NCBI GenBank assembly: GCA_003563455.1
Contig: PWRV01000225.1
Location: forward strand, 1 to 7,168
DNA from: Thioalkalivibrio sp.
Lineage (GTDB): Bacteria; Pseudomonadota; Gammaproteobacteria; Ectothiorhodospirales; Ectothiorhodospiraceae
Length of the DNA stretch: 7,168 nt
Reading direction: 5' to 3'
Made by a program: the position numbers and the translations under genes. This document shows positions 1 to 5,725 of this stretch, in pieces; within the stretch, counting starts at the first letter, position 1; every line of letters starts with the position of its first letter. The notes beneath the pieces are model-generated. The model ran no database searches and was not told the origin of the DNA. It saw nothing but the letters and a program-made list of their open reading frames with translations.

Positions 1-46
1 ACACGGACTCTCACCGTGCTGAGAATGCGCCTCCACGGGCGCACTG

Positions 47-115
47 GGAGCGGCTTCCAGCCGCGATGCGGCGTCCCGTTGGCTGCCCAGGGCCATCGCG
101 GCTGGAAGCCGCTGC
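47..115. repeat. Inverted pair of REP-like palindromes
   Basis: Two copies of a short palindromic unit face each other. The first spans 47-68 (core GCGGCTTCCAGCCGC) and the second spans 94-115 (core GCGGCTGGAAGCCGC). They match as reverse complements at 21 of 22 positions, with a 25-base spacer. Each unit can fold alone (6-bp GCGGCT/AGCCGC stem, 3-base loop), or the pair can form one long hairpin. A third, slightly diverged copy lies at 5604-5620. This is the organisation of REP/BIME-type intergenic elements, which are commonly mobilised by REP-associated IS200-like transposases; no such transposase is in this window. The assignment to the REP class is by form, not by a database match. Confidence 0.8.
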
Positions 116-299
116 TACGGGCCGCTCCTGCGCGCCGCTCCTTCAGGCGGGCGTAGAGGGCGCGACGGGGGGCCCGGGTGCCCGACCGGATTGCGATTGT
201 GGTCATGGCATCCTGCGCCGTTATGCACGTAAAATAAGAGGGCTTTAATGTTCGCATCCGGGCAAGCGGCCCGCTGACCCCCAAGTGCAGGAGCATGCA
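116..299 (+). other. Intergenic leader of the nth gene run, possible weak promoter
   Basis: There is no credible gene between the REP pair and the 145-aa gene. The stretch is GC-rich except for an AT-rich pocket at about 221-250. This pocket contains TAAAAT (230-235), a five-of-six match to the sigma70 -10 hexamer, but I see no good -35 box 16-18 bases upstream. It is the most plausible place for the promoter of the three-gene run. AGGAG at 289-293 is the ribosome binding site of the next gene. Confidence 0.3.
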
Positions 300-737
300 A
301 TGGCTGGACACTTCCCCTTCGCCGGCAAGCGCGGCACGCGCTATGGCCTCGCACCGCGCGGCACCATCGCCGCCTTTTTCGAAAACAACGGCTTCAACGA
401 CGAACTTCAGGAGAAGTACTACAAGTGGTGGTTCGACTACGCGAAGCAGTTCGTGGAAAACGACCCGGACCTGTCGGTGACGATGGGCGTGAAGTTCGAC
501 CACTATCCGATGGGCACCCACGCCCGTCATTCCTTCCACCTGAATGAAAAATACTGGGCGGTCGCGATGGACGAACTCGGCTCGGTGATCAGCAACGTGA
601 TCCTGCCGAAACTCGACAGCGACGCGATGCACAAGCTGGAAGAGGACCACCAGGCGATGCTGGATTCTCTGCGCGAGGAGGCCAAGAGCAATCCGCGCGA
701 AGCCTCGCCCGATGTCGGAATGTTCCGGCACGTCTGA
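300..737 (+). CDS. Conserved-looking hypothetical protein, 145 aa
   Basis: I do not recognise this protein. The ATG at 300 is chosen because AGGAG (289-293) sits six bases upstream; an in-frame GTG at 285 would place that site inside the gene. The product is soluble and has no signal peptide, membrane segment or cysteine. A basic N-terminus (residues 1-20) precedes an aromatic-rich stretch, YYKWWFDY (residues 40-47). A histidine-rich segment, DHYPMGTHARHSFH (residues 67-80), follows. The C-terminal half, roughly residues 88-130, is charged and predicted mostly helical. The histidine cluster could bind metal, but this is speculation from composition. It ends 18 bases before nth and is probably co-transcribed with it. 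The clear ribosome binding site and non-repetitive composition argue it is a real gene. Confidence 0.8.
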   Translation: MAGHFPFAGKRGTRYGLAPRGTIAAFFENNGFNDELQEKYYKWWFDYAKQFVENDPDLSVTMGVKFDHYPMGTHARHSFHLNEKYWAVAMDELGSVISNVILPKLDSDAMHKLEEDHQAMLDSLREEAKSNPREASPDVGMFRHV

Positions 738-755
738 GCGCGCGGCAGATCTGGC

Positions 756-1421
756 GTGAACGCGCACAAGCGGCGCCAGATCTTCGAGCGCCTGCGCGCG
801 CTCGATCCCGCGCCCACCACCGAACTCGAATTCCGCACGCCCTTCGAGCTGCTGGTCGCGGTGATCCTGTCCGCCCAGGCCACCGATGTCGGGGTCAATC
901 GCGCGACCCGCAGGCTCTTTGCGGTCGCGAACACCCCCGAGGCCATCCTCGAACTCGGGCTCGAGGGCCTGAAGGCGCACATCCGGACCATCGGCCTGTT
1001 CAACAGCAAGGCCGCGAACATCATCCGGACCTGCGAGATTCTGGTCCGGGATCATCGCGGCGAAGTGCCCCGCGACCGTGCTGCCCTAGAGGGTCTGCCG
1101 GGCGTGGGGCGCAAGACCGCGAACGTGGTGCTGAACACCGCGTTCGGGGAGGCCACGATCGCCGTGGACACGCACATCTTCCGGGTCGCCAACCGCACCC
1201 GCCTGGCACCGGGGAAGACACCGCTGGAGGTCGAGCGCAAGCTGATGCGCTTCACCCCGGCGGCGTTCCGCCGCGACGCGCACCACTGGCTGATCCTGCA
1301 CGGCCGCTATACCTGTCGCGCCCGCCGCCCCTTGTGCGAGCAGTGCGTGATCCACGACCTCTGCGAATACCGCGACAAGACCGCGCCCGGGCCGCTGCCC
1401 GCGGTCGCCGGGACGGACTGA
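756..1421 (+). CDS. nth: Endonuclease III (bifunctional DNA glycosylase/AP lyase)
   Basis: Base-excision repair enzyme that removes oxidised pyrimidines and cleaves the abasic site by beta-elimination. The 221-residue product aligns with E. coli Nth end to end without visible gaps up to the C-terminal tail. It has the helix-hairpin-helix LPGVGRKTANVV (residues 114-125) with catalytic Lys120, and VDTHIFRV (residues 137-144) with catalytic Asp138. The [4Fe-4S] ligands Cys187, Cys194, Cys197 and Cys203 have the C-x6-C-x2-C-x5-C spacing. The start is a GTG at 756, supported by alignment of the MN N-terminus with E. coli, although its ribosome binding site is weak, so translation may depend on coupling to the gene 18 bases upstream. 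The tail after residue 207 is about ten residues longer than in E. coli. In many gammaproteobacteria nth follows the rnf/rsx cluster; here the preceding gene is instead an unrelated 145-aa gene. Confidence 0.98.
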   Translation: MNAHKRRQIFERLRALDPAPTTELEFRTPFELLVAVILSAQATDVGVNRATRRLFAVANTPEAILELGLEGLKAHIRTIGLFNSKAANIIRTCEILVRDHRGEVPRDRAALEGLPGVGRKTANVVLNTAFGEATIAVDTHIFRVANRTRLAPGKTPLEVERKLMRFTPAAFRRDAHHWLILHGRYTCRARRPLCEQCVIHDLCEYRDKTAPGPLPAVAGTD

Positions 1422-1446
1422 CGCGCCGCCAACCCCGGAGACACTG

Positions 1447-1866
1447 ATGTTCGGCAACCGAGACCAGCTACGCGAGCAATTCGTCCAGGCCTGGGAGAAG
1501 GGCCGCAGCGGCCAGCCGCTGGAGCCGCTCGAGGCGGCACTGGTCGCCCTGATCCGCGAGCACCCCGAGTATCACGCGCTGCTCGACGACCGGGAGCGCG
1601 CCCTCGGCGCGGAATTCCCGCCCGAGTCCGGCCAGTCCAACCCCTTTCTGCACCTCGCGATGCACCTGAGCATCCGCGAACAGGCCGGCACCGACCGCCC
1701 CCTCGGCATCCGCGCCATCCACCAGCGCCTGAGCGACCGCCTCGGCGCGATGGAGGCCGAACACCGGATGATCGAATGCCTCGGCCGCGCACTCTGGGAG
1801 GCCCAGCGCGCCGGCACCCAGCCCGACGAAAGCGCCTACCTCGAGTGCCTGCAGCGCCTCGTGTAG
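1447..1866 (+). CDS. DUF1841 family protein
   Basis: A 139-residue cytoplasmic protein of the DUF1841 family, recognised from several stretches. These are the N-terminal REQFVQAWEKGRSGQPLEPLE region (residues 9-29), HPEYHALL (residues 39-46), QSNPFLHLAMHLSIREQ (residues 63-79), DRPLGIRAIHQRL (residues 83-95) and EAEHRMIECLGRALWEAQR (residues 103-121). Its length is typical of the family, whose function is unknown. Conserved histidines lie in the HLAMHLSIREQ and EAEHRM segments, which are probably helical. GGAG at 1437-1440 lies six bases before the ATG. It begins 25 bases after nth and is likely in the same transcript. The repair-gene context is suggestive but does not establish a DNA-repair role. 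Confidence 0.92.
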   Translation: MFGNRDQLREQFVQAWEKGRSGQPLEPLEAALVALIREHPEYHALLDDRERALGAEFPPESGQSNPFLHLAMHLSIREQAGTDRPLGIRAIHQRLSDRLGAMEAEHRMIECLGRALWEAQRAGTQPDESAYLECLQRLV

Positions 1867-1941
1867 ACCGGATCCGCCTCCCGAAAAACCCGCCGACCGC
1901 TTACGAGCGCGTCCCGCGCGCGAACCCGGCACCATCAATGC

Positions 1942-1958
1942 CGCCCGCTTTGCGGGCG
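1942..1958 (+). terminator. GC-rich stem-loop downstream of the DUF1841 gene
   Basis: A perfect 7-bp stem, CGCCCGC-TTT-GCGGGCG, lies 75 bases after the DUF1841 stop codon. It is followed by TTT and then a further copy of GCGGGCG rather than a true U-tract. It may be a weak intrinsic terminator or a transcript-stabilising hairpin for the nth run. The lack of a T-run keeps confidence low. The rest of 1867-2107 contains no credible gene; a 10-bp palindrome CGTCCGGACG lies at 1988-1997. Confidence 0.3.
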
Positions 1959-2107
1959 TTTGCGGGCGCGGCCCGCTCCCGTTGGGGCGTCCGGACGTTC
2001 GTCGTGATGCAGGAGCACACCCGCGTGAATGCGGGGCCAGCGGGCAACAGCGGGACACGGATGGCTGTGCTACCGTATGGGCGACACGGCACTCGCAACT
2101 GGCCCGC

Positions 2108-2118
2108 GCACGTCGTGC
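2108..2118. promoter_or_regulatory. Candidate antitoxin operator palindrome
   Basis: GCACG-T-CGTGC is a perfect inverted repeat with 5-bp arms, 23 bases upstream of the antitoxin start codon. Type II toxin-antitoxin operons are normally repressed by the antitoxin at palindromes in this position. The assignment rests only on position and symmetry, because no clear -35/-10 pair is visible around it. Confidence 0.3.
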
Positions 2119-2141
2119 ACCAATCCGCCACGAGGCGTCCA

Positions 2142-2399
2142 ATGAGCACTTCCCCGGAACGCTTGCTCGAAAAGCTGAAAGCCCTTCCCCCGCAGCGCTT
2201 GTCTGAAGTCGAGGATTTCGTGGACTTCCTGAGGAGCCGCGATGAGCGTGCAACGGCGGCAGCCAGCCGCCGACTCGCCGAGGCCATGGCCCGTCTCGAC
2301 GCCTTGAATCTTCCGCCATTGACGGCCGATGAGGTGCAAGCGGAAATTGACGCGGTCCGCACCCAACACCGCAGCGCCCGCGGTGCGGATCGTCGCTGA
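2142..2399 (+). CDS. Type II toxin-antitoxin antitoxin, DUF2281/VapB-like, 85 aa
   Basis: A small charged protein. It starts with the amphipathic segment ERLLEKLKALPPQRLSEVED (residues 6-25), running on to FVDFLRSR (residues 26-33). This segment resembles the N-terminus of DUF2281-type antitoxins. The C-terminal part LPPLTADEVQAEIDAVR (residues 57-73) resembles the toxin-wrapping helix of antitoxins paired with PIN-domain toxins. GAGG at 2132-2135, six bases before the ATG, fixes the start. The last 17 bases overlap a GTG-started reading frame for a PIN-domain N-terminus, the usual overlap in such operons. That toxin frame is truncated, so this antitoxin appears to be an orphan; it might still autoregulate or cross-neutralise a related toxin elsewhere. 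The exact antitoxin family is uncertain, but the role is well supported by context. Confidence 0.8.
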   Translation: MSTSPERLLEKLKALPPQRLSEVEDFVDFLRSRDERATAAASRRLAEAMARLDALNLPPLTADEVQAEIDAVRTQHRSARGADRR

Positions 2400-2472
2400 C
2401 ACCAACACGGTGGTCTCCGGCCTGCTCTGGCAAGGCGCACCCCGCCGCCTCATCGACGCCTGCAGGACGTGA
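2383..2472 (+). pseudogene. Truncated PIN-domain toxin (COG1569-like), N-terminal remnant
   Basis: A GTG-started frame inside the end of the antitoxin gene encodes M/V-RIVADTNTVVSGLLWQGA followed by PRRLIDACRT, then TGA. This is the recognisable first strand and helix of a PIN-domain ribonuclease of the toxin-antitoxin PIN family, including the first catalytic aspartate (residue 6, in ADTN). Intact members are about 135-145 residues; only 29 remain here. None of the three forward frames after the stop shows the later acidic motifs of the PIN fold, and 60 bases further on the 3' end of a convergent gene begins. The break therefore looks like a deletion or replacement rather than a simple point mutation. 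The product should be inactive because the other metal-binding acidic residues are missing. Confidence 0.75.
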
Positions 2473-2479
2473 CCACGGC

Positions 2480-2506
2480 GGGCCTCTTCGCGACGACCAG
2501 AGGTCC
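2480..2506. terminator. Possible bidirectional stem-loop between convergent genes
   Basis: GGGCCTCT (2480-2487) can pair with AGAGGTCC (2499-2506), giving an 8-bp stem with one G-U pair and an 11-base loop. It lies in the 60-base gap between the toxin remnant and the convergent 151-aa gene, where a shared terminator would be expected. There is no T-tract on either strand, so this is weak evidence. Confidence 0.2.
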
Positions 2507-2532
2507 GTTGTGCTCGCGAATCCGACCCCGGA

Positions 2533-2988
2533 TCAGCCGGGGAAGATCGCCTGCCACCAGCGGCGGCGGGACCGGGGCAATGGGACCGTCGCTTTCAGGT
2601 CCACCGGGGGCAGACGGGAGACGACCCAGCCCGGCAGCACCCGCAGGCCCGAGGATCCGCAGCTCGAGCCCAGGTGGTTCGGATCATAGATCTTCACCAT
2701 CTCCGGGGACTCGATCGCGTCCACGTAGACCACGCCGCAGTAGTCGAAGTCGTGCTCCGTGCGCAGCAGGTGATCGATCTCGGTGATGAAACGCTCGAGC
2801 TCCGCGGCCGTCACCGGTTGTTCGGGCGGCGCGGCGCCGACGGCATAGACATACCAATGGCCGTCACCGCTGGCGCGCAACCGTTTCCACAGGGCATCGA
2901 GCTGATGCCAATACAGGATGCCGGTGAAGCCGCCCTGAAACCGTGCAGCGTAATCCGACGTTGTTCCATGCTGGACCAGAGCTATCAT
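2533..2988 (-). CDS. Hypothetical protein with YDPNHLGSSCGSSG motif, 151 aa
   Basis: I cannot assign a function. The frame is open to 3228, but the first 80 codons are low-complexity and do not look like protein, so I chose the ATG at 2988-2986 (MIALVQHGTTSDYAARF). No good ribosome binding site precedes it, so the start is uncertain. The product looks like a single soluble domain: FTGILYWHQLDALWKRL (residues 21-37), HWYVYAVG (residues 44-51), a helical ELERFITEIDHLL (residues 63-75) and DFDYCGVVYVD (residues 80-90). The motif KIYDPNHLGSSCGSSG (residues 99-114) and LPGWVVSRLPPVDL (residues 118-131) follow. Cys84 and Cys110 are the only cysteines. The C-terminus RSRRRWWQAIFPG is basic and aromatic. 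It lies on the same strand, 285 bases downstream of the thioredoxin-domain gene, so linkage to redox or sulfur chemistry is possible but unproven. Confidence 0.75.
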   Translation of the reverse strand: MIALVQHGTTSDYAARFQGGFTGILYWHQLDALWKRLRASGDGHWYVYAVGAAPPEQPVTAAELERFITEIDHLLRTEHDFDYCGVVYVDAIESPEMVKIYDPNHLGSSCGSSGLRVLPGWVVSRLPPVDLKATVPLPRSRRRWWQAIFPG

Positions 2989-3273
2989 ACCTGATGCCCG
3001 GAGAAAGCGGGTCCGCCCCGATCGCCCATGACGGCTCGTGCCCGGCGCAGAAAGCGCTTCGGGGAACGCCGGGAGCGTGTCCCGCAGGCCCCGGACGCCG
3101 CCGTCCCCCGGCGATTTCGCGTCCGTCGGCCAGCCGGAACCGGTCCCGTTTTGACCCGGTGAATCGAAGTCATGGCGCCGAGTATCGCCCAACCGTGGTG
3201 CGCCATGCATGACACGCTGCACCATCACGGAACACGCGCCGTTCCCGGCCGTGCCGGATCGCGGCGCGGGCCC
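2989..3273 (-). other. Intergenic region between two minus-strand genes
   Basis: There is no credible gene here. Frames across it are arginine/proline/glycine-rich and lack recognisable motifs. It must hold the end of the thioredoxin-domain transcript and any separate promoter of the 151-aa gene. I see no T-run terminator and no convincing -35/-10 pair. An 8-bp palindrome AAGCGCTT lies at about 3052-3059. Confidence 0.5.
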
Positions 3274-5142
3274 TCAGTCGCCGGTCACCAGAAGGATCAG
3301 GCCGGCATGCTGTTGCGGGGTGGTCTCGACGGCCCGGCCCGGGCGCGGGTCGATGGCCTCCAGGTGCTCGGCGAGCACGTCGCTCTGATCGGCGTAGGCC
3401 TGCGTCAGGCCGAGCATGCGGGTCGTGGGCGACGGCCGGTGCACCGCCGGATGGAATCGCTGGGAGACCATGCCCGGCAGGGGCTGTTCCTTGAGCGCCT
3501 TCCAGCCGTCGGCATCGCGGAAGCGCGACCAGGCGGTCTCGAGCAAGGCGGTGACACGGGCGTCCGGACCGCTCCCGGTGGCCACCGACCAGTCGTGCAG
3601 CCCCTGGGCGAGATCGGCGTAATCGGAAAGTTCGGCGGCACCCGCACGCTCGGGCGGCAGGTCGAGAAGCAGGGCCAGATCCTCGGGATCCTCCGCGGTG
3701 GCCTGCAGGCGTGCGGCCAGCGCTGCGCCCGCCGGACCCAGCGACGGGTGATCCGCGACCTCGGCAAACGCGGACAGCAGCAGCCCGTGCCAGCCGGTCA
3801 GCGCCTTCTCGTCGCGCGGCAGGCCGCGGGCGTCGCGGTGGCTCCTGAGCGCACGGCGCCCCGCCTCGATCAGGCTCGCGGCCGCCTCCGGCTCCAGGTC
3901 GAAGCGCGCGGCGATCGCGTCGAGACCGCCCGTCTCCAGCGGCAGGTGGCCGTAATCGAAGCGCAGTGCCCCGTCCAGCCCGAACCAGGTCCGCACCAGT
4001 TCGGGCTCCGGGTGTCCGGCCAGTGCCTCCTCCACCTGCGCCTGCGTCCACAGGTACACGCCGCCCTCGCGCCCGGCCTCGTCAATGGCCGACAGCGCCG
4101 AGGCAAAGGTCTCGGGGGTGTCCAGCGCCATGTCGCGCAGCACGAAGTCCAGCGCATCGCGTCCGACAGTAGCCCAGTCGTCGCGGTCGAACTGCCGCGC
4201 CGCGCGGAGGTAGACTTGGGCCAGTTGCGCCTGATCCTCGAGCATGATCTCGAAGTGCGGACGTCCCCAGTCCGGCGTCTCGGAATAGCGGAAGAAGCCC
4301 CCGCCCAGGACGTCGCGCAACCCGGCACGCGCCATCTCGTCGAGCGTGACCTCGAGGAACTCGTCCGCCCACGGCGGCGCACGGCCCGTCTCCCGAGCCT
4401 GCAACAGGGCCTGCAGTTCCGGGGCACGCGGAAACTTCGACTGGTCGCCGAAACCGCCGGCGAGAAAGTCCGCCTCGCGTTCCATCGCCGCCCACAGCGC
4501 CTGCGGCAGACGCTGCGCCCGGGTGGCCGACAGCGGCTCCTCGCCGGCGCGCAGGCGCTCGGTGAGTTCCAGCCGCGCCGCGCGCGCGAGCGCTGCCAGG
4601 GCCTCGCCGTCCCGGCGCCGCTGTTCCGTGATGCCGTCGAGGAAGCGCGCAAAATCGTCACGCGGCGCGTAGACCACGCCGGCCACCGCGTCGCCGGTGG
4701 GCAGTACCACCACGTTCAGCGGCCAGCCGGCGATGCCCCGGGTGGCACGCAGGAACTCGATCAGGTAGTGATCCAGCGCCGTATGCAGTTCGCGGTCGAT
4801 CTTCACCGGGATGAAGTCCCGGTTCAGCCGCTCGGCAATGCCGGCGTCCTTGAAGCTCTCCTCCTGCATCACGTGGCACCAGTGGCAGGCGTAGTAGCCG
4901 CTGGAGATCAGCAGCGGCCGGTCGGTCTGCTGCGCCTCCTCGAGCATTTCCGGATTCCACTCCCGCCAGTGCACCGGATCGTCGGCATGCAGACGCAGGT
5001 AGGGCGAGATGCTCTGCTGCAGCGCCGCATGCGTGTCCGCCAGGGACGGCGCCGGAAACGTGAGCGCCGCCAGCGCGACCGCGGCCAGCGCGCCGACAAG
5101 GCGCGAGGCCGGCCGGCGCGGTCGCATCGAGGAATGGATCAT
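3274..5142 (-). CDS. Periplasmic thioredoxin-domain protein, DUF255/SSP411 (YyaL) family
   Basis: A 622-residue member of the family that joins an N-terminal thioredoxin-like domain to a C-terminal six-hairpin (alpha/alpha) glycosidase-like barrel. A signal peptide is visible: a basic MRPRRPASR stretch from residue 6, a hydrophobic core (residues 15-29) and a likely cut after PSLA (residue 35), so the protein should be exported. The thioredoxin part has DPVHWREWNPE (residues 55-65), the active-site-like CHWC (Cys86-Cys89), ESFKDAGIAERLN (residues 95-107) and GWPLNVVVLPTG with the cis-Pro position (residues 139-150). The barrel part has GGFGDQSKFPRAPEL (residues 229-243), GGGFFRYSETPDWGRPHFEIM (residues 280-300), GGVYLWTQ (residues 360-367) and DEKALTGWHGLLLSAFAE (residues 444-461). 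Length is slightly below the roughly 650-700 residues of cytoplasmic relatives. The ATG at 5142 is preferred over ATG 5127 because GGTGA lies just upstream. Its substrate is unknown; a role in oxidative or sulfur-linked envelope redox is inference. Confidence 0.93.
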   Translation of the reverse strand: MIHSSMRPRRPASRLVGALAAVALAALTFPAPSLADTHAALQQSISPYLRLHADDPVHWREWNPEMLEEAQQTDRPLLISSGYYACHWCHVMQEESFKDAGIAERLNRDFIPVKIDRELHTALDHYLIEFLRATRGIAGWPLNVVVLPTGDAVAGVVYAPRDDFARFLDGITEQRRRDGEALAALARAARLELTERLRAGEEPLSATRAQRLPQALWAAMEREADFLAGGFGDQSKFPRAPELQALLQARETGRAPPWADEFLEVTLDEMARAGLRDVLGGGFFRYSETPDWGRPHFEIMLEDQAQLAQVYLRAARQFDRDDWATVGRDALDFVLRDMALDTPETFASALSAIDEAGREGGVYLWTQAQVEEALAGHPEPELVRTWFGLDGALRFDYGHLPLETGGLDAIAARFDLEPEAAASLIEAGRRALRSHRDARGLPRDEKALTGWHGLLLSAFAEVADHPSLGPAGAALAARLQATAEDPEDLALLLDLPPERAGAAELSDYADLAQGLHDWSVATGSGPDARVTALLETAWSRFRDADGWKALKEQPLPGMVSQRFHPAVHRPSPTTRMLGLTQAYADQSDVLAEHLEAIDPRPGRAVETTPQQHAGLILLVTGD

Positions 5143-5162
5143 CGGTCACCGTCCACAAAAAT

Positions 5163-5200
5163 GAATGCGCATTCCATGGATCCCTCCGACGCCCTGAAAA
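5163..5200 (-). promoter_or_regulatory. Candidate promoter with 12-bp operator palindrome
   Basis: On the minus strand, TTTTCA (5200-5195, four of six matches to -35) and TGGAAT (5176-5171, four of six to -10) are 18 bases apart. This would start transcription of the thioredoxin-domain gene near 5164, about 20 bases before its ATG. A perfect 12-bp palindrome, GAATGCGCATTC (5163-5174), overlaps the -10 and start site, where a repressor could act. Both calls come from pattern only. Confidence 0.3.
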
Positions 5201-5242
5201 TTCCCCGGGAAGCCCCCCCGATCGGCGACCCGCCCGACGCGC

Positions 5243-5474
5243 TTAGCGTGAAAGTCACGCATTGCTCCCCTCTCCCGCGAGCGGACAAATCCGCCGGGAG
5301 CGGATTTCGAACCGCCGAAGGCGGGCCCGAAGGGCGAAGGGCAGGATGCCCGGAGTAACGGGGCCGGGGGTGAGGGCCGGGCCCGGCGCTGAGCCCCCAC
5401 CCCAACCCTCCCCCGCAAGCGGGAGAGGGAGCTTTCATGGTCCCGGGTGGCGCAAAGGGCCATGAGAGTTAGCG
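5243..5474. repeat. MITE-like intergenic repeat, left copy
   Basis: A 232-base element present again, inverted, at 6834-7105. It begins TTAGCGTGAAAGTCACG (5243-5259) and ends CATGAGAGTTAGCG (5461-5474), so GTTAGCG-type sequence appears as a direct repeat at both ends. Inside are subterminal inverted repeats: CTCCCCTCTCCCGCGAGCGG (5266-5285) against CCCGCAAGCGGGAGAGGGAG (5412-5431). A strong hairpin is formed by CCCTCCCCCGC (5406-5416) and GCGGGAGAGGG (5419-5429). Translations in some frames give the well-known spurious SPACGGGLGWG-type peptide, typical of scattered proteobacterial intergenic repeats. No transposase is encoded, so movement would need an enzyme in trans. Boundaries are defined by where the two copies stop matching. 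Confidence 0.85.
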
Positions 5475-5483
5475 TGAAACAAA

Positions 5484-5562
5484 AGCCACGGATGGACACA
5501 GATGAACACGGCTCTTTTTTGATCGAAACCCGATCCGTGTTGATCCGTGCCCATCCGTGGCT
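5484..5562. repeat. Long-arm hairpin repeat
   Basis: The arms AGCCACGGATGGACACAGAT...ACACGG (5484-5511) and 5535-5562 are reverse complements at 25 of 28 positions. The 22-23 base loop holds a T6 run. Translations give the familiar spurious MDTDEHG and LCPSVA peptides produced by a widespread CCACGGATG/CACGGATGG-type intergenic repeat found in many bacteria. It would fold into a long, stable RNA hairpin whichever strand is transcribed. Its function is unknown. Confidence 0.8.
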
Positions 5563-5582
5563 GGACCTGGCATCCTTCGGGC

Positions 5583-5602
5583 TGGCCCGGAGCCATGCCA
5601 GT
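5583..5602 (+). repeat. 20-base motif, repeated inverted at 7104-7123
   Basis: TGGCCCGGAGCCATGCCAGT occurs here and, as an exact reverse complement, at 7104-7123, where it abuts the outer end of the right MITE-like copy. Similarity stops at both edges. Here it is followed two bases later by a REP unit. It is either a further short repeat family or a remnant of a larger duplicated element. Confidence 0.75.
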
Positions 5603-5603
5603 C

Positions 5604-5620
5604 AGGAGCGGCTTCCAGCC
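5604..5620 (+). repeat. Single REP-like unit
   Basis: AGGAGCGGCTTCCAGCC is the same palindromic unit as at 47-68, with the distal arm diverged after AGCCG. It stands alone, without the inverted partner seen near the start of the window. Confidence 0.7.
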
Positions 5621-5700
5621 GGGATCCAGCCTCGCGGCCGATGCCCACGAGCCTCTCTGCCAGAGGGCGGGCCGCCCACGTCACATGGCTGTGGAATTTA

Positions 5701-5719
5701 TGTACAAATGTTGTACAAT
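5701..5719 (+). promoter_or_regulatory. Tandem TGTACA boxes overlapping a -10 hexamer
   Basis: Two identical TGTACA palindromes lie at 5701-5706 and 5712-5717, centre-to-centre distance 11 bases, one helical turn. The second overlaps TACAAT (5714-5719), a five-of-six -10 match. Six bases separate this hexamer from the ATG at 5726, so the predicted transcription start falls on or next to the start codon. There is no ribosome binding site before that ATG (ATCCCCTC). I see no consensus -35 at any usual spacing, suggesting activator dependence or weak basal use. TGTACA-containing operators are, from memory, reported for LitR/CarH-type MerR regulators, which would fit autoregulation by the adjacent gene product; this link is inference. 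Confidence 0.6.
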
Positions 5720-5725
5720 CCCCTC

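Noticed and set aside
66..354. Short frames on both strands across the left intergenic region
   Set aside because: They include the REP palindromes, have no ribosome binding sites and show no protein-like composition.
2469..2786. Continuation of the PIN toxin by frameshift
   Set aside because: The first residues (VTTAGLFATT) faintly recall a PIN strand, but everything after is Arg/Ser/Pro-rich, lacks later PIN acidic motifs and overlaps the convergent 151-aa gene.
2989..3228. 80-codon N-terminal extension of the 151-aa gene
   Set aside because: The extension is low-complexity Gly/Arg/Ser-rich sequence with no signal peptide or motif; the protein-like character begins at the ATG at 2988.
3172..5358. 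728-codon plus-strand open frame
   Set aside because: It runs antisense to the thioredoxin-domain gene, whose product has clear family motifs and a signal peptide. The plus-strand translation is Arg/Gly/Gln-rich without domains and is a GC-driven shadow.
5139..5438. 99-codon minus-strand frame, and its counterpart at 6870-7166 (+), sharing MKAPSPACGGGLGWG
   Set aside because: The shared peptide comes from the nucleotide repeat itself, and such peptides are a known artefact of scattered intergenic repeats. There is no ribosome binding site pattern and the frames run out of the repeat into unrelated sequence.
5243..5620. CRISPR array
   Set aside because: The repeats are of different families with palindromic or inverted layout. 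There is no regular direct-repeat/spacer periodicity and no cas gene.
5447..5725. N-terminal extension of the MerR regulator
   Set aside because: It would translate through the MITE-like end, the hairpin repeat, the REP unit and the operator. MerR proteins start close to the winged helix, as with the ATG at 5726.
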